A stretch of DNA of 64,000 bases from Collinsella sp. MSK.8.10 (GCF_019041915.1 NZ_JAHPYF010000001.1:496001-560000), one strand, 5' to 3'; numbered from the stretch's first letter, positions 22,240 to 32,261 are shown. Notes: generated by a model not told the origin, from the letters alone. Numbers and translations are program-made.

Positions 22240-22902
22240 ATGGGCAACAACACAGCAGATACCTCTGTGGTCGATACCGTTCCCGCATCCGATAGCGCGG
22301 CAAAGCGCCTGACGGGCGACGAACGCCGTCGCGAGATCCTCGATGCCGTGCGCACCGTAAGCTCCGAGCTGGGCGTGTCCCACCTATCGGTATCGGCCGT
22401 GACCAAGCGAGCCGGCTGCACGCGTTCATTGTTCTACCACTACTTCGCCGACATGGACGCCGCCGTCACCGCTGTTATGGACGAGGCGATCGACGGCTTT
22501 ATCTCCGAGCTCGAGCAGTGGAACGCCGACCGCACCGTCGGTGATATCGAGGGCGCGCTCGACACCGTCGCCCCGCTCTTTAAGCGCCTGGTCGCCAGCG
22601 GCCACGAGCTGCCGAGCACGCTCACTTCAAGCAGCGGCGCGCTCTACGGCGGCTTTTTGCACAACGTGGTCCAGCGCGTGGCGCAGTATATCTGCGACAC
22701 CACCGTGGTGGACTTTGTCGCCCATCATGAGCTACGCATCGACCATGTCTACGAGACGTTCTACACCCTCATCATGGGGTTGTTGATGTATATCCGCACG
22801 CACCCCGATGTGCCCGACGAGACGGTCAAGGAAATCATCGCCTCGACACTCCACATCGAGGGCTATACCGCCAAGTATCCGGAGCGCAAGCCCCAGAACT
22901 GA
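22240..22902 (+). CDS. TetR/AcrR-family regulator
   Basis: A 220-residue regulator. The HTH is in RREILDAVRTVSSELGVSHL and SVSAVTKRAGCTRSLFYHYF (residues about 30-75), the usual TetR layout, and the ligand domain is helical. Start MGNNTADTS at 22240 has an AAAGGCGG site; an in-frame ATG at 22222 is possible. It diverges from the oxidoreductase gene and is followed 63 bases later by a DUF5692 gene, so it probably controls both itself and the oxidoreductase. Confidence 0.88.
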   Translation: MGNNTADTSVVDTVPASDSAAKRLTGDERRREILDAVRTVSSELGVSHLSVSAVTKRAGCTRSLFYHYFADMDAAVTAVMDEAIDGFISELEQWNADRTVGDIEGALDTVAPLFKRLVASGHELPSTLTSSSGALYGGFLHNVVQRVAQYICDTTVVDFVAHHELRIDHVYETFYTLIMGLLMYIRTHPDVPDETVKEIIASTLHIEGYTAKYPERKPQN

Positions 22903-22965
22903 CGACATTTGGCCAAACTGCCCGCGATCAGAAGAGGGGCCGCGGGCGTGTGAAAGGAGAGCAGC

Positions 22966-23973
22966 ATGCTGTTCGATGTTTGGGGTAGCGATACCCTTAT
23001 CCACTGGGCCGGCTGGGCCATGGTCTTTATTGGCCTGATCGTGCTCAACGAAGTCGGCCGCCGCACCAAGCTGGGCGCGGCAATCATCTTTGGCGTGGCT
23101 CCGCTGGCCATGACCATCTACTGCGTCGCCATCGCCGTGGGCGTTTCGCAAGGCGCCGAGTGGGCGCTCACCAACCCCACCCATGTGTACCAGAACAGCT
23201 GGTTCCACTACGCCAAGGTATACGCGGCGCTCGCCGGTTGCTGGGGCTTCATTGCCATTAAGTACCAGTGGGGAAAGATCGGCAAGGCGCATTGGTTCCG
23301 CGCTTGGCCGTTTGTGATCGTCGCCATCAACATCATGATCGCCGTCGTATCCGACTTTGAGAGCGCCTATCACTTCTTTGTCCTGGGCGAGTCCACCTGG
23401 GTCACCTCCGAAGGTGCTACGCAGCTGGCCGGCTGGAACAACGTGTTCAACGGCATCGCCGGTCTCATCAACATCTTCTGCATGACCGGTTGGTGGAGCG
23501 TCTACGCCTCCGAGGATCAGACCGATATGCTGTGGCCCGACATGACCTGGGTCTACATCATCGCCTACGATATCTGGAACTTCTGCTACACCTACAACTG
23601 CCTGCCCACCCACTCCTGGTTCTGCGGCTTTGCGCTGCTGCTGGCGCCCACCGTCGCCGCCTTTATCTGGAACAAGGGCGGCTGGATCCAGAACCGCGCC
23701 TTTACGCTGGCTATTTGGTGCATGTTTGCCCAGGTATTCCCCTACTTCCAGGAGGAGTCCATCTTTGTGACCCACTCCACGCTCGACCCCGGCGCCGCTA
23801 CCGCGGTCTCGATCGCCGCACTGGTCGCCAACGTCGCCGCGATCATCTACATCGCCTACCGCGCCAAGAAGCTCGGCCGCAATCCCTACAAGCAGGATGT
23901 CTTTGAGGGCACCAGCGATTGGGAGAAGGCTACCGCTCGCCGCGCCAAGGTGGATTACGCACACGCCGAGTAA
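22966..23973 (+). CDS. DUF5692 polytopic membrane protein (335 aa)
   Basis: About ten hydrophobic helices, with short loops rich in Trp and Tyr (WVTSEGATQLAGWNNVFNGI; WPDMTWVYIIAYDIWNFCYT). The pattern is that of DUF5692, seen in Coriobacteriia. The start at 22966 follows AAAGGAG. It lies next to a TetR regulator and a large redox enzyme, so the three may form one functional unit, perhaps transport of the enzyme's substrate; this is inference. Confidence 0.75.
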   Translation: MLFDVWGSDTLIHWAGWAMVFIGLIVLNEVGRRTKLGAAIIFGVAPLAMTIYCVAIAVGVSQGAEWALTNPTHVYQNSWFHYAKVYAALAGCWGFIAIKYQWGKIGKAHWFRAWPFVIVAINIMIAVVSDFESAYHFFVLGESTWVTSEGATQLAGWNNVFNGIAGLINIFCMTGWWSVYASEDQTDMLWPDMTWVYIIAYDIWNFCYTYNCLPTHSWFCGFALLLAPTVAAFIWNKGGWIQNRAFTLAIWCMFAQVFPYFQEESIFVTHSTLDPGAATAVSIAALVANVAAIIYIAYRAKKLGRNPYKQDVFEGTSDWEKATARRAKVDYAHAE

Positions 23974-24044
23974 CGCGCCCGGCGCAGACATCGCTTGAGC
24001 ACGAAGCAGCATAGCCGGCTCCGCGCAACTCAACGCATTGTAGA

Positions 24045-24084
24045 GCCCCCGGAATGTGATTCGTTCGCGTTCCGGGGGCCTTTT
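24045..24084 (+). terminator. Intrinsic terminator after DUF5692 gene
   Basis: GCCCCCGGAA (24045-24054) pairs with TTCCGGGGGC (24070-24079), followed by CTTTT. Ten-bp GC-rich stem. Confidence 0.85.
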
Positions 24085-24206
24085 GCCGCCGCGAGGATGC
24101 GGCCGAACGATGCGCTCAGGTTAAATCGGATCTTATATTTCGCACGCGCTTTATATGGCTCCATTTTTGGGTACAGTGTTGTCCCGATATTGAGCTTGGG
24201 GGATGT

Positions 24207-25703
24207 ATGAATGATGAGACGATGGGCCAAGAGGATGCGGCCCAAGATGCAGAAGCTTGCGCTGAGGCCTTGGAGAGCTTAGACCGGATTTCACTCGATG
24301 AGATTGCGTTTGACGATTCGGGCGTTGATGTGCAGGATGAGCCGGAAACCGAGGCGCAATCCGATAATCAGGATGCAGGCGACGTTGAGCCTGCCGAGGA
24401 TGAGGCAGATCACGAAGGCACCGAAAGCGAGGCCGGCAACCAGCCCGAATCCGACACGGGCGAGGAAACCGTCTTGCTCGACAGCTTGCCGGCCGAGGAT
24501 TCGCTGACTCGCGAGCTTCCTGGCCTGGGTTCCGCACCAGCCGTGGACGAGACCATCGCCATGGGCGATATACCCCTGCCGTCCGTTCCCTCGGCACGCG
24601 AGGCCGAGGTCCGCCATCGCAAGATGTCGCCCAAGCGCCGCAATCTGATGGTCGCCGGTGTCGTGGCCGTCGCGCTCGTCGCCGGCGGTGCAGGCTATGC
24701 TGCCTGGAACGGATATCAGCAAGAGCAGGCTGCCGCTGTCGCCGCCAATGCCCACACGATGATGTCGGTGCAGATTGGCATGCATGCCGCGGGCCTCGAC
24801 TGTTCCACTGGCTCCAAGATTCCCGTACAGGTGAGCGGTCAGGATTCTGACGGCTCCTCCGTGAGCGAAACGCTCTATGTTGACGAGCACGGCCGCGGCA
24901 TCAAACTGCTGCCCGGCGATTACACGCTCTCCATCGCTGCCTCCCCCATCGCGGCCGACGGCACCATCTATACCGTCCCGACCACCAAGACGCAGGTCAC
25001 CGTTAAGAGCGATGGACAGGATTTAAGTGCCCAGGCCACCTTTAAGCTCAAGGTGCCTTCGGCCGACACGGTGACTGACGACCAGATCGATGCCGCCGCC
25101 AAGTATGCCGAGGAGGGCGGTGCGAGCTCCGCCGCGGCTGCCAAAGTGCTCCAGCAGGCAGCAACCGCGCGGCGCGACGCCGCCGTCAATGCCGTGAGCG
25201 CGCAAAAGGCACAGGCGTCCCGTGATGCTGACGCTCGCCACAAGGCAACCGACCTCTACCAGCTCGATATTCCCGTCGAGTGGTACGGCAAGGTCGCAAC
25301 TTGGCAAAACGGAAGCACGCTATGCATCTATCTGGGCGACGACGCCAATACGCCGCTCGTGACGCTCGTCGCGGTGCGCGAGGGCGAGAGCTTTACGCCC
25401 GATGAAGGCGATACGGTTTTGGGTGCGGCCAATCTAGGCAACGGTTATACCGTCTACGCCAGCGGCCCCGTCTATCCGTACGTGGTGCCCCAGACCATCA
25501 ACGGGCGGACGCAGAATCCCGTGTCGACCTACCCCATGGATACGGCCATTGAGCTTGTCGAGCTGACGACCGGCAACCGCTATACGTATAGCCAGATCAA
25601 GAACGACCTGGTGGGTAAAGACGGCAAGGCCGATGGTGCCACTAAGCTCGAAACCGACTACCTCGCGCAGATCCTGCTGCCGAGTATCAAAGCCCAGGAC
25701 TAG
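24207..25703 (+). CDS. Membrane-anchored acidic protein of unknown function (498 aa)
   Basis: The first 140 residues are very acidic and disordered. One transmembrane helix follows (LMVAGVVAVALVAGGAGYAA, residues about 146-165), so the C-terminal 330 residues probably lie outside the cell. Outside, a strand-rich region is followed by a helical spacer (KAQASRDADARHKATDLYQL) and a folded end domain (YQLDIPVEWYGKVATWQNGS ... VTLVAVREGES). The cytoplasmic acidic head and exported tail are typical of Coriobacterial surface proteins. No family recognised. Confidence 0.6.
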   Translation: MNDETMGQEDAAQDAEACAEALESLDRISLDEIAFDDSGVDVQDEPETEAQSDNQDAGDVEPAEDEADHEGTESEAGNQPESDTGEETVLLDSLPAEDSLTRELPGLGSAPAVDETIAMGDIPLPSVPSAREAEVRHRKMSPKRRNLMVAGVVAVALVAGGAGYAAWNGYQQEQAAAVAANAHTMMSVQIGMHAAGLDCSTGSKIPVQVSGQDSDGSSVSETLYVDEHGRGIKLLPGDYTLSIAASPIAADGTIYTVPTTKTQVTVKSDGQDLSAQATFKLKVPSADTVTDDQIDAAAKYAEEGGASSAAAAKVLQQAATARRDAAVNAVSAQKAQASRDADARHKATDLYQLDIPVEWYGKVATWQNGSTLCIYLGDDANTPLVTLVAVREGESFTPDEGDTVLGAANLGNGYTVYASGPVYPYVVPQTINGRTQNPVSTYPMDTAIELVELTTGNRYTYSQIKNDLVGKDGKADGATKLETDYLAQILLPSIKAQD

Positions 25704-25776
25704 CCTGGCGCAGCAAGGTGCTCCCCAACCGTGATGAAGGAGCCAGGAGGTCCTGACCCCACAGGCCCATAGATGA

Positions 25777-27129
25777 TTAGGCAAGGAGCCACTTCCATGC
25801 GGGCATAACGTGTACCACACCGTGCTCGCATGGAATATCGGTCTGTTCATCCATGGTAACGATTGCCGACTCGCCAAGATCAAACTGGGCCATCGAGGCA
25901 TCAAGCGCGGCGATTTCGCGCTCGCGCGTTTTCTCACTTGCCATATCCGCACTCACCTGAATCAGGCTATAAGCCCGCATGAGAAGCGCATCCCCAGCCA
26001 CAAAGTCCACCTCATGGCTTTTGCTCTTCTCTTTGATTAGCAGGCGGCAGACCGAGCCGGTCCTCACCGCGGGAGTCCTTCTTCTTAGCGCATTGAACAC
26101 TGCGGTCTCGAGCCTCTGGCCCTGGTCCAATGCCGATGCGGGAGAGAATGCTCCAAACATCGCAGGGTCGACAGCGTAGACCTTAGACGCAGACCGCATG
26201 TTATTTGCCAGTGAACGCGTGAACTCCGGCACAGAAAATAACAGGTAGGCGTCCTCATAATACTCAAGTAAGTCGCTGAGCGAATTACGACTGACGGGTA
26301 TCTGTCTGCTCTTGAACTCGTTGTACACTTTGTTCACTGACAGCTCTCGTCCCGAAGATGCCATACACCGCGTCAAGAACAGCGATGCCAGGCGAGGGTT
26401 CTTGACGTCGTAACGTTCAACGACGTCCATGGCGACCGTTCGCGAAGCATATTCCTGTAGCAGCTGAATCGCGTCTGCAGGCGTCTGCTCAAGTGTCGCG
26501 ATGAATCCCCCTCGTTCAAGATACCCGATCAGATGATGTCGAAGCAGCGCTGCATCGCTCGGGGAAAAGGTCGCATCTGACTCGAGAACGCTCCCCGTCT
26601 TATATCGAACGTATTCCGAAAAACTCAACGGAAAAAGCTCTCGCACAAGAGAACGACCCCTGAACTCGCTCTTAAGTTCTGAGGACAGCATCTTAGAAGA
26701 AGATCCCGTCACATAGACGGTCGCTTTCTCCGTATCGACTACACGCCGCAGAAACGCACCCCATTCGGGAATTTCCTGGATCTCGTCAAAGAAAATGTAA
26801 GCGCCCTCGGTTCGAGCAACAGGATACAGCGCATAGAACGTGTCGAGCACGTCCGCCAGCAGCGATGGCTCATACGGGCGCAAGCGCTCATCCTCAAAAT
26901 TGAAGTAAAGCATCCGGTCAAGCTCGACGCCCCGGCTCTGAAGCCGCCGCATCTCCTGATACAGGCGATACGTCTTTCCACAACGGCGGGCCCCCACAAT
27001 CACATTTACGATGTTGTCGCGCTTTGGCTCCTGTGGGTTTCCTAGATCAAGGTCTCGCTCAAAGACCTGCGGAACCCCCTGCTGTTCAAAGTCCTTTATT
27101 TTCTGGGCGATCAAGTCGTTGAATGCCAT
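25777..27129 (-). CDS. AAA ATPase with DUF4143 domain (450 aa)
   Basis: Walker A GARRCGKT at residues about 46-53 and Walker B AYIFFDEIQEIP near 110; the C-terminal DUF4143 region contains KSKSHEVDFVAGD, a nuclease-like signature. Such ATPases are common in gut bacteria and archaea and their substrate is unknown. Codon use is less GC-biased than its neighbours, and the AT-rich upstream region stands out, so recent transfer is likely. Start MAFNDLIAQKIKDFEQQGVP. Confidence 0.85.
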   Translation of the reverse strand: MAFNDLIAQKIKDFEQQGVPQVFERDLDLGNPQEPKRDNIVNVIVGARRCGKTYRLYQEMRRLQSRGVELDRMLYFNFEDERLRPYEPSLLADVLDTFYALYPVARTEGAYIFFDEIQEIPEWGAFLRRVVDTEKATVYVTGSSSKMLSSELKSEFRGRSLVRELFPLSFSEYVRYKTGSVLESDATFSPSDAALLRHHLIGYLERGGFIATLEQTPADAIQLLQEYASRTVAMDVVERYDVKNPRLASLFLTRCMASSGRELSVNKVYNEFKSRQIPVSRNSLSDLLEYYEDAYLLFSVPEFTRSLANNMRSASKVYAVDPAMFGAFSPASALDQGQRLETAVFNALRRRTPAVRTGSVCRLLIKEKSKSHEVDFVAGDALLMRAYSLIQVSADMASEKTREREIAALDASMAQFDLGESAIVTMDEQTDIPCEHGVVHVMPAWKWLLA

Positions 27130-27373
27130 GATTCTCCAATCTTGCTCTCTAGCTAATCAAAATTATAGCGATTCTTGATTAATTAGAGATCAAGATTATG
27201 TCTGACTTGATTAACACTTAAGCAAGTTTTTTCACTATTACTGCTCGAAGGATGCCGAGTGGCTGAGAGGGCAACCAAGCTCGAATGCGACTCCCTGGAC
27301 AGTCGATTTGGGACGGGACTTTTTTGACTACCCCGTCCCAGGAAATCATCGCCAAATTAGCTACTTGATGCAA
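27130..27373. other. AT-rich upstream region with tRNA-like fragment
   Basis: The first 110 bases are AT-rich, with TTGATTAATT near 27176 followed by repeated TTGATTAA-type words; this is the probable promoter of the ATPase. At 27251-27300, GGATGCCGAGTGGCTGAGAG resembles the 5' part of a tRNA-Ser, but no 3' half follows. A short hairpin (GGGACGGG and CCCCGTCCC) lies at 27310-27340. Confidence 0.35.
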
Positions 27374-27568
27374 CTAGCGCCAGGGGTCGGCTTCGAACAG
27401 CGGCTCGCGCTCGGGGCGGCGATCGCTGTAGGGATCGTAGCCGTCATCGTCCTCGTTCTCGGCACGGATGTAGGGGTCGCGCGGCTTGGGCGCCGGCTTA
27501 GGCACAGGCTTGGGTGCGGCGGGTGCGGCATCGGTCGCCGGCGCGCTTGTCTTGATCTCGTCTTTCAT
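27374..27568 (-). CDS. Proline-rich small protein (64 aa)
   Basis: Starts MKDEIKTSAPATDAAPAAPK, then a PKPVPKPAPKPRD low-complexity stretch and a charged end YSDRRPEREPLFEADPWR. Start at 27568 uses the GAGGAG site; two ATGs further upstream are too close. No family recognised; it looks disordered. Confidence 0.5.
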   Translation of the reverse strand: MKDEIKTSAPATDAAPAAPKPVPKPAPKPRDPYIRAENEDDDGYDPYSDRRPEREPLFEADPWR

Positions 27569-27618
27569 CTGCATAGCTCCTCGCATCGCATCCGTTCAAT
27601 ATCATCGATTGTCGCACG

Positions 27619-27654
27619 AAAAAGGGCGGCGGACCCAATTGGATCCGCCGCCCT
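27619..27654 (-). terminator. clpB terminator
   Basis: On the minus strand AAGGGCGGCGGA pairs with TCCGCCGCCCTT, followed by TTTCGTG, downstream of the clpB stop at 27700. Confidence 0.85.
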
Positions 27655-27699
27655 TGGCGTTTAGAGACGGCTGGTAGATTTTAAGGCATGGCCCAAAAC

Positions 27700-30327
27700 C
27701 TACTCGGCGTCGGGGACCTCGTAGGTGGCCGCCGGCGTGTTGTCGCACACGACGGTAAAGCCGCCGTCCTTGTCGGCATCGACCGTCACCTGATCGCCCT
27801 CGCGCACCGTGCCGTCGATGATAGCGGCGGCGATGGCATCCACGACCTCGCGCTGAACCAGGCGCTTGAGCGGACGGGCACCGAACACGGGGTCCAGGCC
27901 ACCCACGGCGAGCATCTGCTTGGCCGCCGGGGTGATGGCAAGCGTCATGCGCTCCTTGGCCAGGCGTGCGCGAACGTCGGCAAGCTGGATGTCGACAATC
28001 TTCTCGATCTGCGCCATGCCGAGCGGATGGAACACCACGATATCGTCGATACGGTTGAGGAACTCGGGGCGGAAGGTCTGAGCCATGGCGGCGTCGACCT
28101 GATGGCGCATCTCCTCCTCGTCCTTACCGGACAGATCGGCGATGGCCTTGGAGCCCACGTTGGACGTCATGATGATAATCGTGTTCTTGAAGGACACCTG
28201 GCGACCCTGGCCATCGGTCAGACGGCCGTCGTCGAGCACCTGCAGCAGCACGTTGAAGACATCAGGATGAGCCTTCTCCATCTCGTCGAGCAAGATCACG
28301 GAGTACGGACGACGGCGCACGGCCTCAGTGAGCTGGCCGCCCTCGTCGTAACCCACGTATCCTGGGGGCGCACCGATCAGACGCTGGACGCTGAACTTCT
28401 CCATGTACTCGGACATGTCGATACGTACGAGCGCGCGCTCGTCGTCGAACAGGCACTCGGCAAGTGCCTTGGCGAGCTCGGTCTTGCCCACGCCGGTGGG
28501 GCCCAGGAAGAAGAAGCTGCCGATGGGCTTGTCCGGATCGGAGAGGCCCGCACGGCTGCGGCGCACAGCCGCGGCGACGGCGGAGACGGCCTCGTCCTGG
28601 CCGATGACGCGCTTATGCAGCTCACCCTCCAGGCCCTTCAGCTTGTCGAGCTCGCCCTGCATCATCTTGGACACGGGCACGCCGGTCCAGGCACTCACGA
28701 CCTCGGCGATCTCATCGGAGGTCACCTGCTCGTTGAGACCCTCGCCGTCCTTCTGCTTTTGTGCCTCGAGCGCAGCCTCGGAATCCTGAATCTGCTGCTG
28801 CAGACCCGGAATCACGGAGTAGCGCAGCTCGGACGCACGGCCCAGGTCGCCGTTGCGCGTCGCGCGCTCCTCTTCGCTTCTGGCCTCGTCGAGCTGTCCC
28901 TTAAGCTCCTGCACGTGGTCGATGGCGTTCTTCTGGTTGAGCCAGCCGGCCTTTTGCACGTTGAGCTTTTCTTGGACCTCGGCGATCTCTTGGCGCAGGG
29001 CCTCCAGACGCTCCTTGGAGGCGTCGTCGGTCTCCTTCATGAGCGCCTGCTCCTCGATCTGCAGCTGGGTGAGCTGACGCGTGGTGGCGTCAATCTCGAC
29101 CGGCATGCTGTCGAGTTCCATGCGCAGGCGGCTTGCGGCCTCATCGACCAGGTCGATGGCCTTGTCGGGCAGAAAGCGGTCGGCGATATAGCGATCGGAG
29201 AGGTCAGCAGCGGCCACGAGCGCGCTATCGGTGATGTGCACACCGTGGAAGATCTCGTACTTCTCCTTGAGGCCACGCAGGATCGAGATGGTGTCCTCGA
29301 CGGTAGGCTCGCTCACCATAACGGTCTGGAAACGACGGGCGAGCGCCGCGTCCTTCTCGATGTACTTGCGATACTCGTCGAGCGTGGTCGCGCCGATCGC
29401 GTGCAAGTCGCCACGGGCAAGCGCCGGCTTGAGGATGTTGCCGGCGTCCATGGAGCCCTCGGTGGCACCAGCGCCCACGATGGTGTGGAGCTCATCGATG
29501 AACAGGATGACCTTGCCTTCGGACTTCTGTACCTCCTTGAGCACAGCCTTCAAGCGGTCCTCGAACTCGCCGCGGTACTTAGCGCCGGCGACCAGCGCGC
29601 TCATGTCGAGCTCGATAAGGTCGCGGTCGCGCAGGGTACTCGGCACGTCGCCGGCCACGATACGCTGGGCGATGCCCTCGACGATGGCCGTCTTGCCGAC
29701 ACCCGGCTCGCCGATGAGCACGGGGTTGTTCTTGGTGCGGCGGGACAGGACCTGAATGGTGCGACGGATCTCGTCGGTACGGCCAATGACCGGGTCGAGC
29801 TTGCCGGCGCGGGCAAGGTCGCAGATATTGCGGCCGTACTGTTCCAGCGCCTCAAACTGGGTCTTGTCCTCGGCGGACGTCACGCGGTCATCGCCGCGCA
29901 GCTCCTCGTAGACCTGCTCGATGCGCTCCTTGGTGACGCCGGCGTCGCGCAGCACACGGCCCGCCTCGCCCTTGTCCTCGGCAAGCGCCATCAGCAGATG
30001 CTCGGTCACCACAAAGCTGTCGCCCATCTTGGTGGCCTTCTTCTCGGCCTTCTCGATGACGCGGACGAGCTCGTTGGACAGGCCCATCTGCTGACCCTCG
30101 CCCGAAACCTTGGGCGCGCGGTCGACGGCATCCTGCGTGGAGCGTGCGAGCTGGGCCGGATCAGCGCCGATGCGCTCGATGATCACGGAGATATTGCGCT
30201 CGCCGGCACCGAGCAGGGCAGACAGCAGGTGAATCGGCTCCACCGCGCCGGCCTGCGCATCGGCAGCCGTGCTCATGGCGGTCTGCAACGCCTCGCGCGA
30301 CGTCATTGCTAGCTTATCGATTCTCAT
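27700..30327 (-). CDS. clpB: ATP-dependent disaggregase ClpB
   Basis: An 875-residue Hsp100. N-terminal Clp repeat; Walker [12 protein letters not shown] (near residue 208) in the first AAA domain; coiled-coil middle domain (residues about 410-530, including [20 protein letters not shown]); Walker [15 protein letters not shown] in the second domain (near 610). It pulls aggregated proteins apart with the DnaK system. The upstream region shares a 27-bp motif with dnaK, suggesting joint control by HspR. Start [15 protein letters not shown]; the second Met (MTSREALQ) is also possible. Confidence 0.97.
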   Translation of the reverse strand: MRIDKLAMTSREALQTAMSTAADAQAGAVEPIHLLSALLGAGERNISVIIERIGADPAQLARSTQDAVDRAPKVSGEGQQMGLSNELVRVIEKAEKKATKMGDSFVVTEHLLMALAEDKGEAGRVLRDAGVTKERIEQVYEELRGDDRVTSAEDKTQFEALEQYGRNICDLARAGKLDPVIGRTDEIRRTIQVLSRRTKNNPVLIGEPGVGKTAIVEGIAQRIVAGDVPSTLRDRDLIELDMSALVAGAKYRGEFEDRLKAVLKEVQKSEGKVILFIDELHTIVGAGATEGSMDAGNILKPALARGDLHAIGATTLDEYRKYIEKDAALARRFQTVMVSEPTVEDTISILRGLKEKYEIFHGVHITDSALVAAADLSDRYIADRFLPDKAIDLVDEAASRLRMELDSMPVEIDATTRQLTQLQIEEQALMKETDDASKERLEALRQEIAEVQEKLNVQKAGWLNQKNAIDHVQELKGQLDEARSEEERATRNGDLGRASELRYSVIPGLQQQIQDSEAALEAQKQKDGEGLNEQVTSDEIAEVVSAWTGVPVSKMMQGELDKLKGLEGELHKRVIGQDEAVSAVAAAVRRSRAGLSDPDKPIGSFFFLGPTGVGKTELAKALAECLFDDERALVRIDMSEYMEKFSVQRLIGAPPGYVGYDEGGQLTEAVRRRPYSVILLDEMEKAHPDVFNVLLQVLDDGRLTDGQGRQVSFKNTIIIMTSNVGSKAIADLSGKDEEEMRHQVDAAMAQTFRPEFLNRIDDIVVFHPLGMAQIEKIVDIQLADVRARLAKERMTLAITPAAKQMLAVGGLDPVFGARPLKRLVQREVVDAIAAAIIDGTVREGDQVTVDADKDGGFTVVCDNTPAATYEVPDAE

Positions 30328-30416
30328 GGAATCACCTCTCTTGGGGCGGCCGCCCTACGGGGCGGCTTCACGTTGTTCGAGAAGTATTGTTGCCAGCTTT
30401 GTGCGATCTTATACAT

Positions 30417-30443
30417 AAATCTAAGTCTCTATATATAAGATTT
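30417..30443. promoter_or_regulatory. Candidate HspR site at clpB
   Basis: AAATCTAAGTC, five bases, then ATATAAGATTT, 90-116 bases upstream of clpB. Both 11-mers recur exactly, with the same spacing, upstream of dnaK (40841-40867). Confidence 0.7.
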
Positions 30444-30467
30444 TCTGAGTGTTCCCACGACATGCAA

Positions 30468-30502
30468 ACCACCACAAAGGGGACAGACACCTTTGTGGTG
30501 GT
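30468..30502. repeat. Palindromic repeat family B, copy 1
   Basis: ACCACCACAAAGG pairs with CCTTTGTGGTGGT around GGACAGACA. Further copies are at 31271-31305, 32139-32173, 33469-33502 and (half) 33284-33310. Confidence 0.85.
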
Positions 30503-30510
30503 CGCGGTCT

Positions 30511-31179
30511 CTACTTCTTCGCCGGACCCGTACTTCCCGATTCGACGGTCCAGGGCATCTCATCCTCGAACAGCCATGTACGGGCAGACCCACTATCGCG
30601 TGCAGCCTGCGGGTCAGGCAAGCAGGTCTGTTTATAGGCATCTTGGATACACTGGCCCATAAAATCGTTGAGCTCGGTCTGGTCGCCCTCCATGACATAG
30701 GCGACATCGCCGTCCATGATGTAGATGCCCGGACCCTCATTGTCCTCGTAGCCCGGATCGTACGAGACATCACATAACTTTGCGCCGTTTGCAGTGTCCA
30801 GCTCGATGGAAGAGTGGCATCCGCCAACCATGTCGTTCGCTTTTGCCCGATAGGACGCATATCCATACCAGCGCTTAAAGATTTTGCCCTTGAGCAGCTC
30901 GGACGCCCTGTCGATCAGACCAGAATCCGTGGTATAGCGCATAGCCCCAAGCTGAATGCGTGGATAATTACTAATGCCCAGCGCAGCCGGTTGCTCATCA
31001 AAATCAACGGTAATGGTCTCAGGCTTGTCGTCGCCGGTCAGAAGTTCGACAGATTGAGTCACAGGCTTGACCACCGGCTCCGTCACCGCAGCAGGTAGAA
31101 ATGCCATACCGACAGCGCCCGCGCCAACCACAGCGATCGCAAGCGCCAAGACAATCAATCCAATACGGGCAGGACTTCT
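30511..31179 (-). CDS. Exported/membrane-anchored protein of unknown function (222 aa)
   Basis: Paralogue of the protein at 32626-33273. An N-terminal hydrophobic helix (ARIGLIVLALAIAVVGAGAV) anchors it, and the rest lies outside the cell. Shared blocks are ITVDFDEQPAALGISNYPRI, KIFKRWYGYASYRAK, DVSYDPGYEDNEGPGIYIMD and SGSARTWLFEDE. The start is set at a GTG (31179) with a GAGGTG site, because the paralogue has the same arrangement. Function unknown. Confidence 0.6.
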   Translation of the reverse strand, partial: RSPARIGLIVLALAIAVVGAGAVGMAFLPAAVTEPVVKPVTQSVELLTGDDKPETITVDFDEQPAALGISNYPRIQLGAMRYTTDSGLIDRASELLKGKIFKRWYGYASYRAKANDMVGGCHSSIELDTANGAKLCDVSYDPGYEDNEGPGIYIMDGDVAYVMEGDQTELNDFMGQCIQDAYKQTCLPDPQAARDSGSARTWLFEDEMPWTVESGSTGPAKK

Positions 31180-31270
31180 CACAGCAAAGCACCTCACAAT
31201 GCAAACCCGCGCCATTTGTCCTAATGATACCGCCGGCTAACACTATCACCAAAAGAAGCCGCGCGCTCCC

Positions 31271-31305
31271 CACCACCACAAAGGGGACAGGCACCTTTGT
31301 GGTGG
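31271..31305. repeat. Palindromic repeat family B, copy 2
   Basis: ACCACCACAAAGG and CCTTTGTGGTGGT around GGACAGGCA, followed by TTTCGAC as in copies 3 and 4. Confidence 0.85.
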
Positions 31306-31416
31306 TTTTCGACGCTAACGGTCGACCATCTCACGCCATGAGATTAAACTTGAATTGTTCTCTGAACATATCCATTTCTGCCTATCCTCAACAGCTCTTT
31401 GTCTCGAGGAGCGCAT

Positions 31417-32085
31417 ATGAAGCCGTCTCATTCCACCGGTCGCAACGTCATCGCCATTCTCGCCATACCCATCGTGATGCTCTTCCTTATCGTCATCACG
31501 CCCTTTTCTTTTGGTATCGCCTCGCCCTTCGATCTTTGCGGGATGATCGACGCCGGCTCGCGTGCCACCTCGCTCTCCTTTGTCTGCCGTGGCGTGTTCT
31601 ACGAATATGCAATTCCCACCGGAAGTTGGCAGTCCAAGTTACCGTTGCTCGGCAAGGTCGACGGATGCTCTCCTTATTTCTGCCTCGAACCTCAGACAAT
31701 GAATTATCTGATCGACGACCAGCCCCTTGACTCCATCACCCTCGCCTACGACTACGCACCAAACACCGATGAGCGCCACATGAACCAAGTCCTCGACAAG
31801 CTGCTTGGACAGTGCGGGCTCACCGCGGAAGCCGGTCGAACCATCTATAGCAACCAGAAATTAAAGCGAACAGAACTCCGCCGTGTCGGAAAAATCAAAG
31901 GGCGAAACGGGGCCGCCTACTGGGATGCCTGGGCAACACGCGACAAGGGCGAATTCGGACACAGCACCTATATGGTCACTGTCTACACCAAAGACGGAAT
32001 TAAGGACAATGTTGACGATTTCGCGTCATCCAAACTCGGCATCCCCAAAACAACCAAACCCGCCAGCCCAGATGAAATTCTGTAG
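31417..32085 (+). CDS. Exported/membrane-anchored protein of unknown function (222 aa)
   Basis: N-terminal anchor helix (VIAILAIPIVMLFLIVITPF), then a hydrophilic exported part with four cysteines, including VCRGVFY and GCSPYFCLEP. Not clearly related in sequence to its two neighbours, but of the same size and layout. Start at 31417 follows GAGGAG. The stop is followed by family-B repeat DNA. Confidence 0.6.
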   Translation: MKPSHSTGRNVIAILAIPIVMLFLIVITPFSFGIASPFDLCGMIDAGSRATSLSFVCRGVFYEYAIPTGSWQSKLPLLGKVDGCSPYFCLEPQTMNYLIDDQPLDSITLAYDYAPNTDERHMNQVLDKLLGQCGLTAEAGRTIYSNQKLKRTELRRVGKIKGRNGAAYWDAWATRDKGEFGHSTYMVTVYTKDGIKDNVDDFASSKLGIPKTTKPASPDEIL

Positions 32086-32138
32086 AGGTGCCCATTAACA
32101 TGCCGCTCAACGATCACAACAACATCGAGCTCGTCCCC

Positions 32139-32173
32139 ACCGCCACAAAGGTGCCTGTCCCCTTTGTGGCGGT
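32139..32173. repeat. Palindromic repeat family B, copy 3
   Basis: ACCGCCACAAAGG pairs with CCTTTGTGGCGGT. Compared with copies 1-2, A-T changed to G-C on both sides, so the pairing is kept; the centre is inverted (TGCCTGTCC). Confidence 0.85.
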
Positions 32174-32261
32174 TTTCGACAAAAAGAAGCCGCCCCGATA
32201 ACAGAGGCGGCATCAAGCAAGCCTATTTATTAGCGTCCCTCAAGACCCAACGAAAACGCAG
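32171..32261. repeat. 91-bp direct repeat, copy 1
   Basis: Nearly identical to 33500-33589. It includes a hairpin (GCCGCCCCGATAACAGAGGC, 32189 onward) and TTATTAGCGTCCCTCAAGAC. The pair brackets the paralogue gene at 32626-33273. Confidence 0.85.

Noticed and set aside
27251..27300. Thiamine-pyrophosphate riboswitch, from CTGAGA in this segment
   Set aside because: The rest of the TPP consensus (the ACC...GAACCTGAT block) is missing, and the downstream gene is not related to thiamine.
27688..30312. 874-codon plus-strand frame opposite clpB
   Set aside because: Exact antisense of ClpB; no protein family, and no ribosome site.
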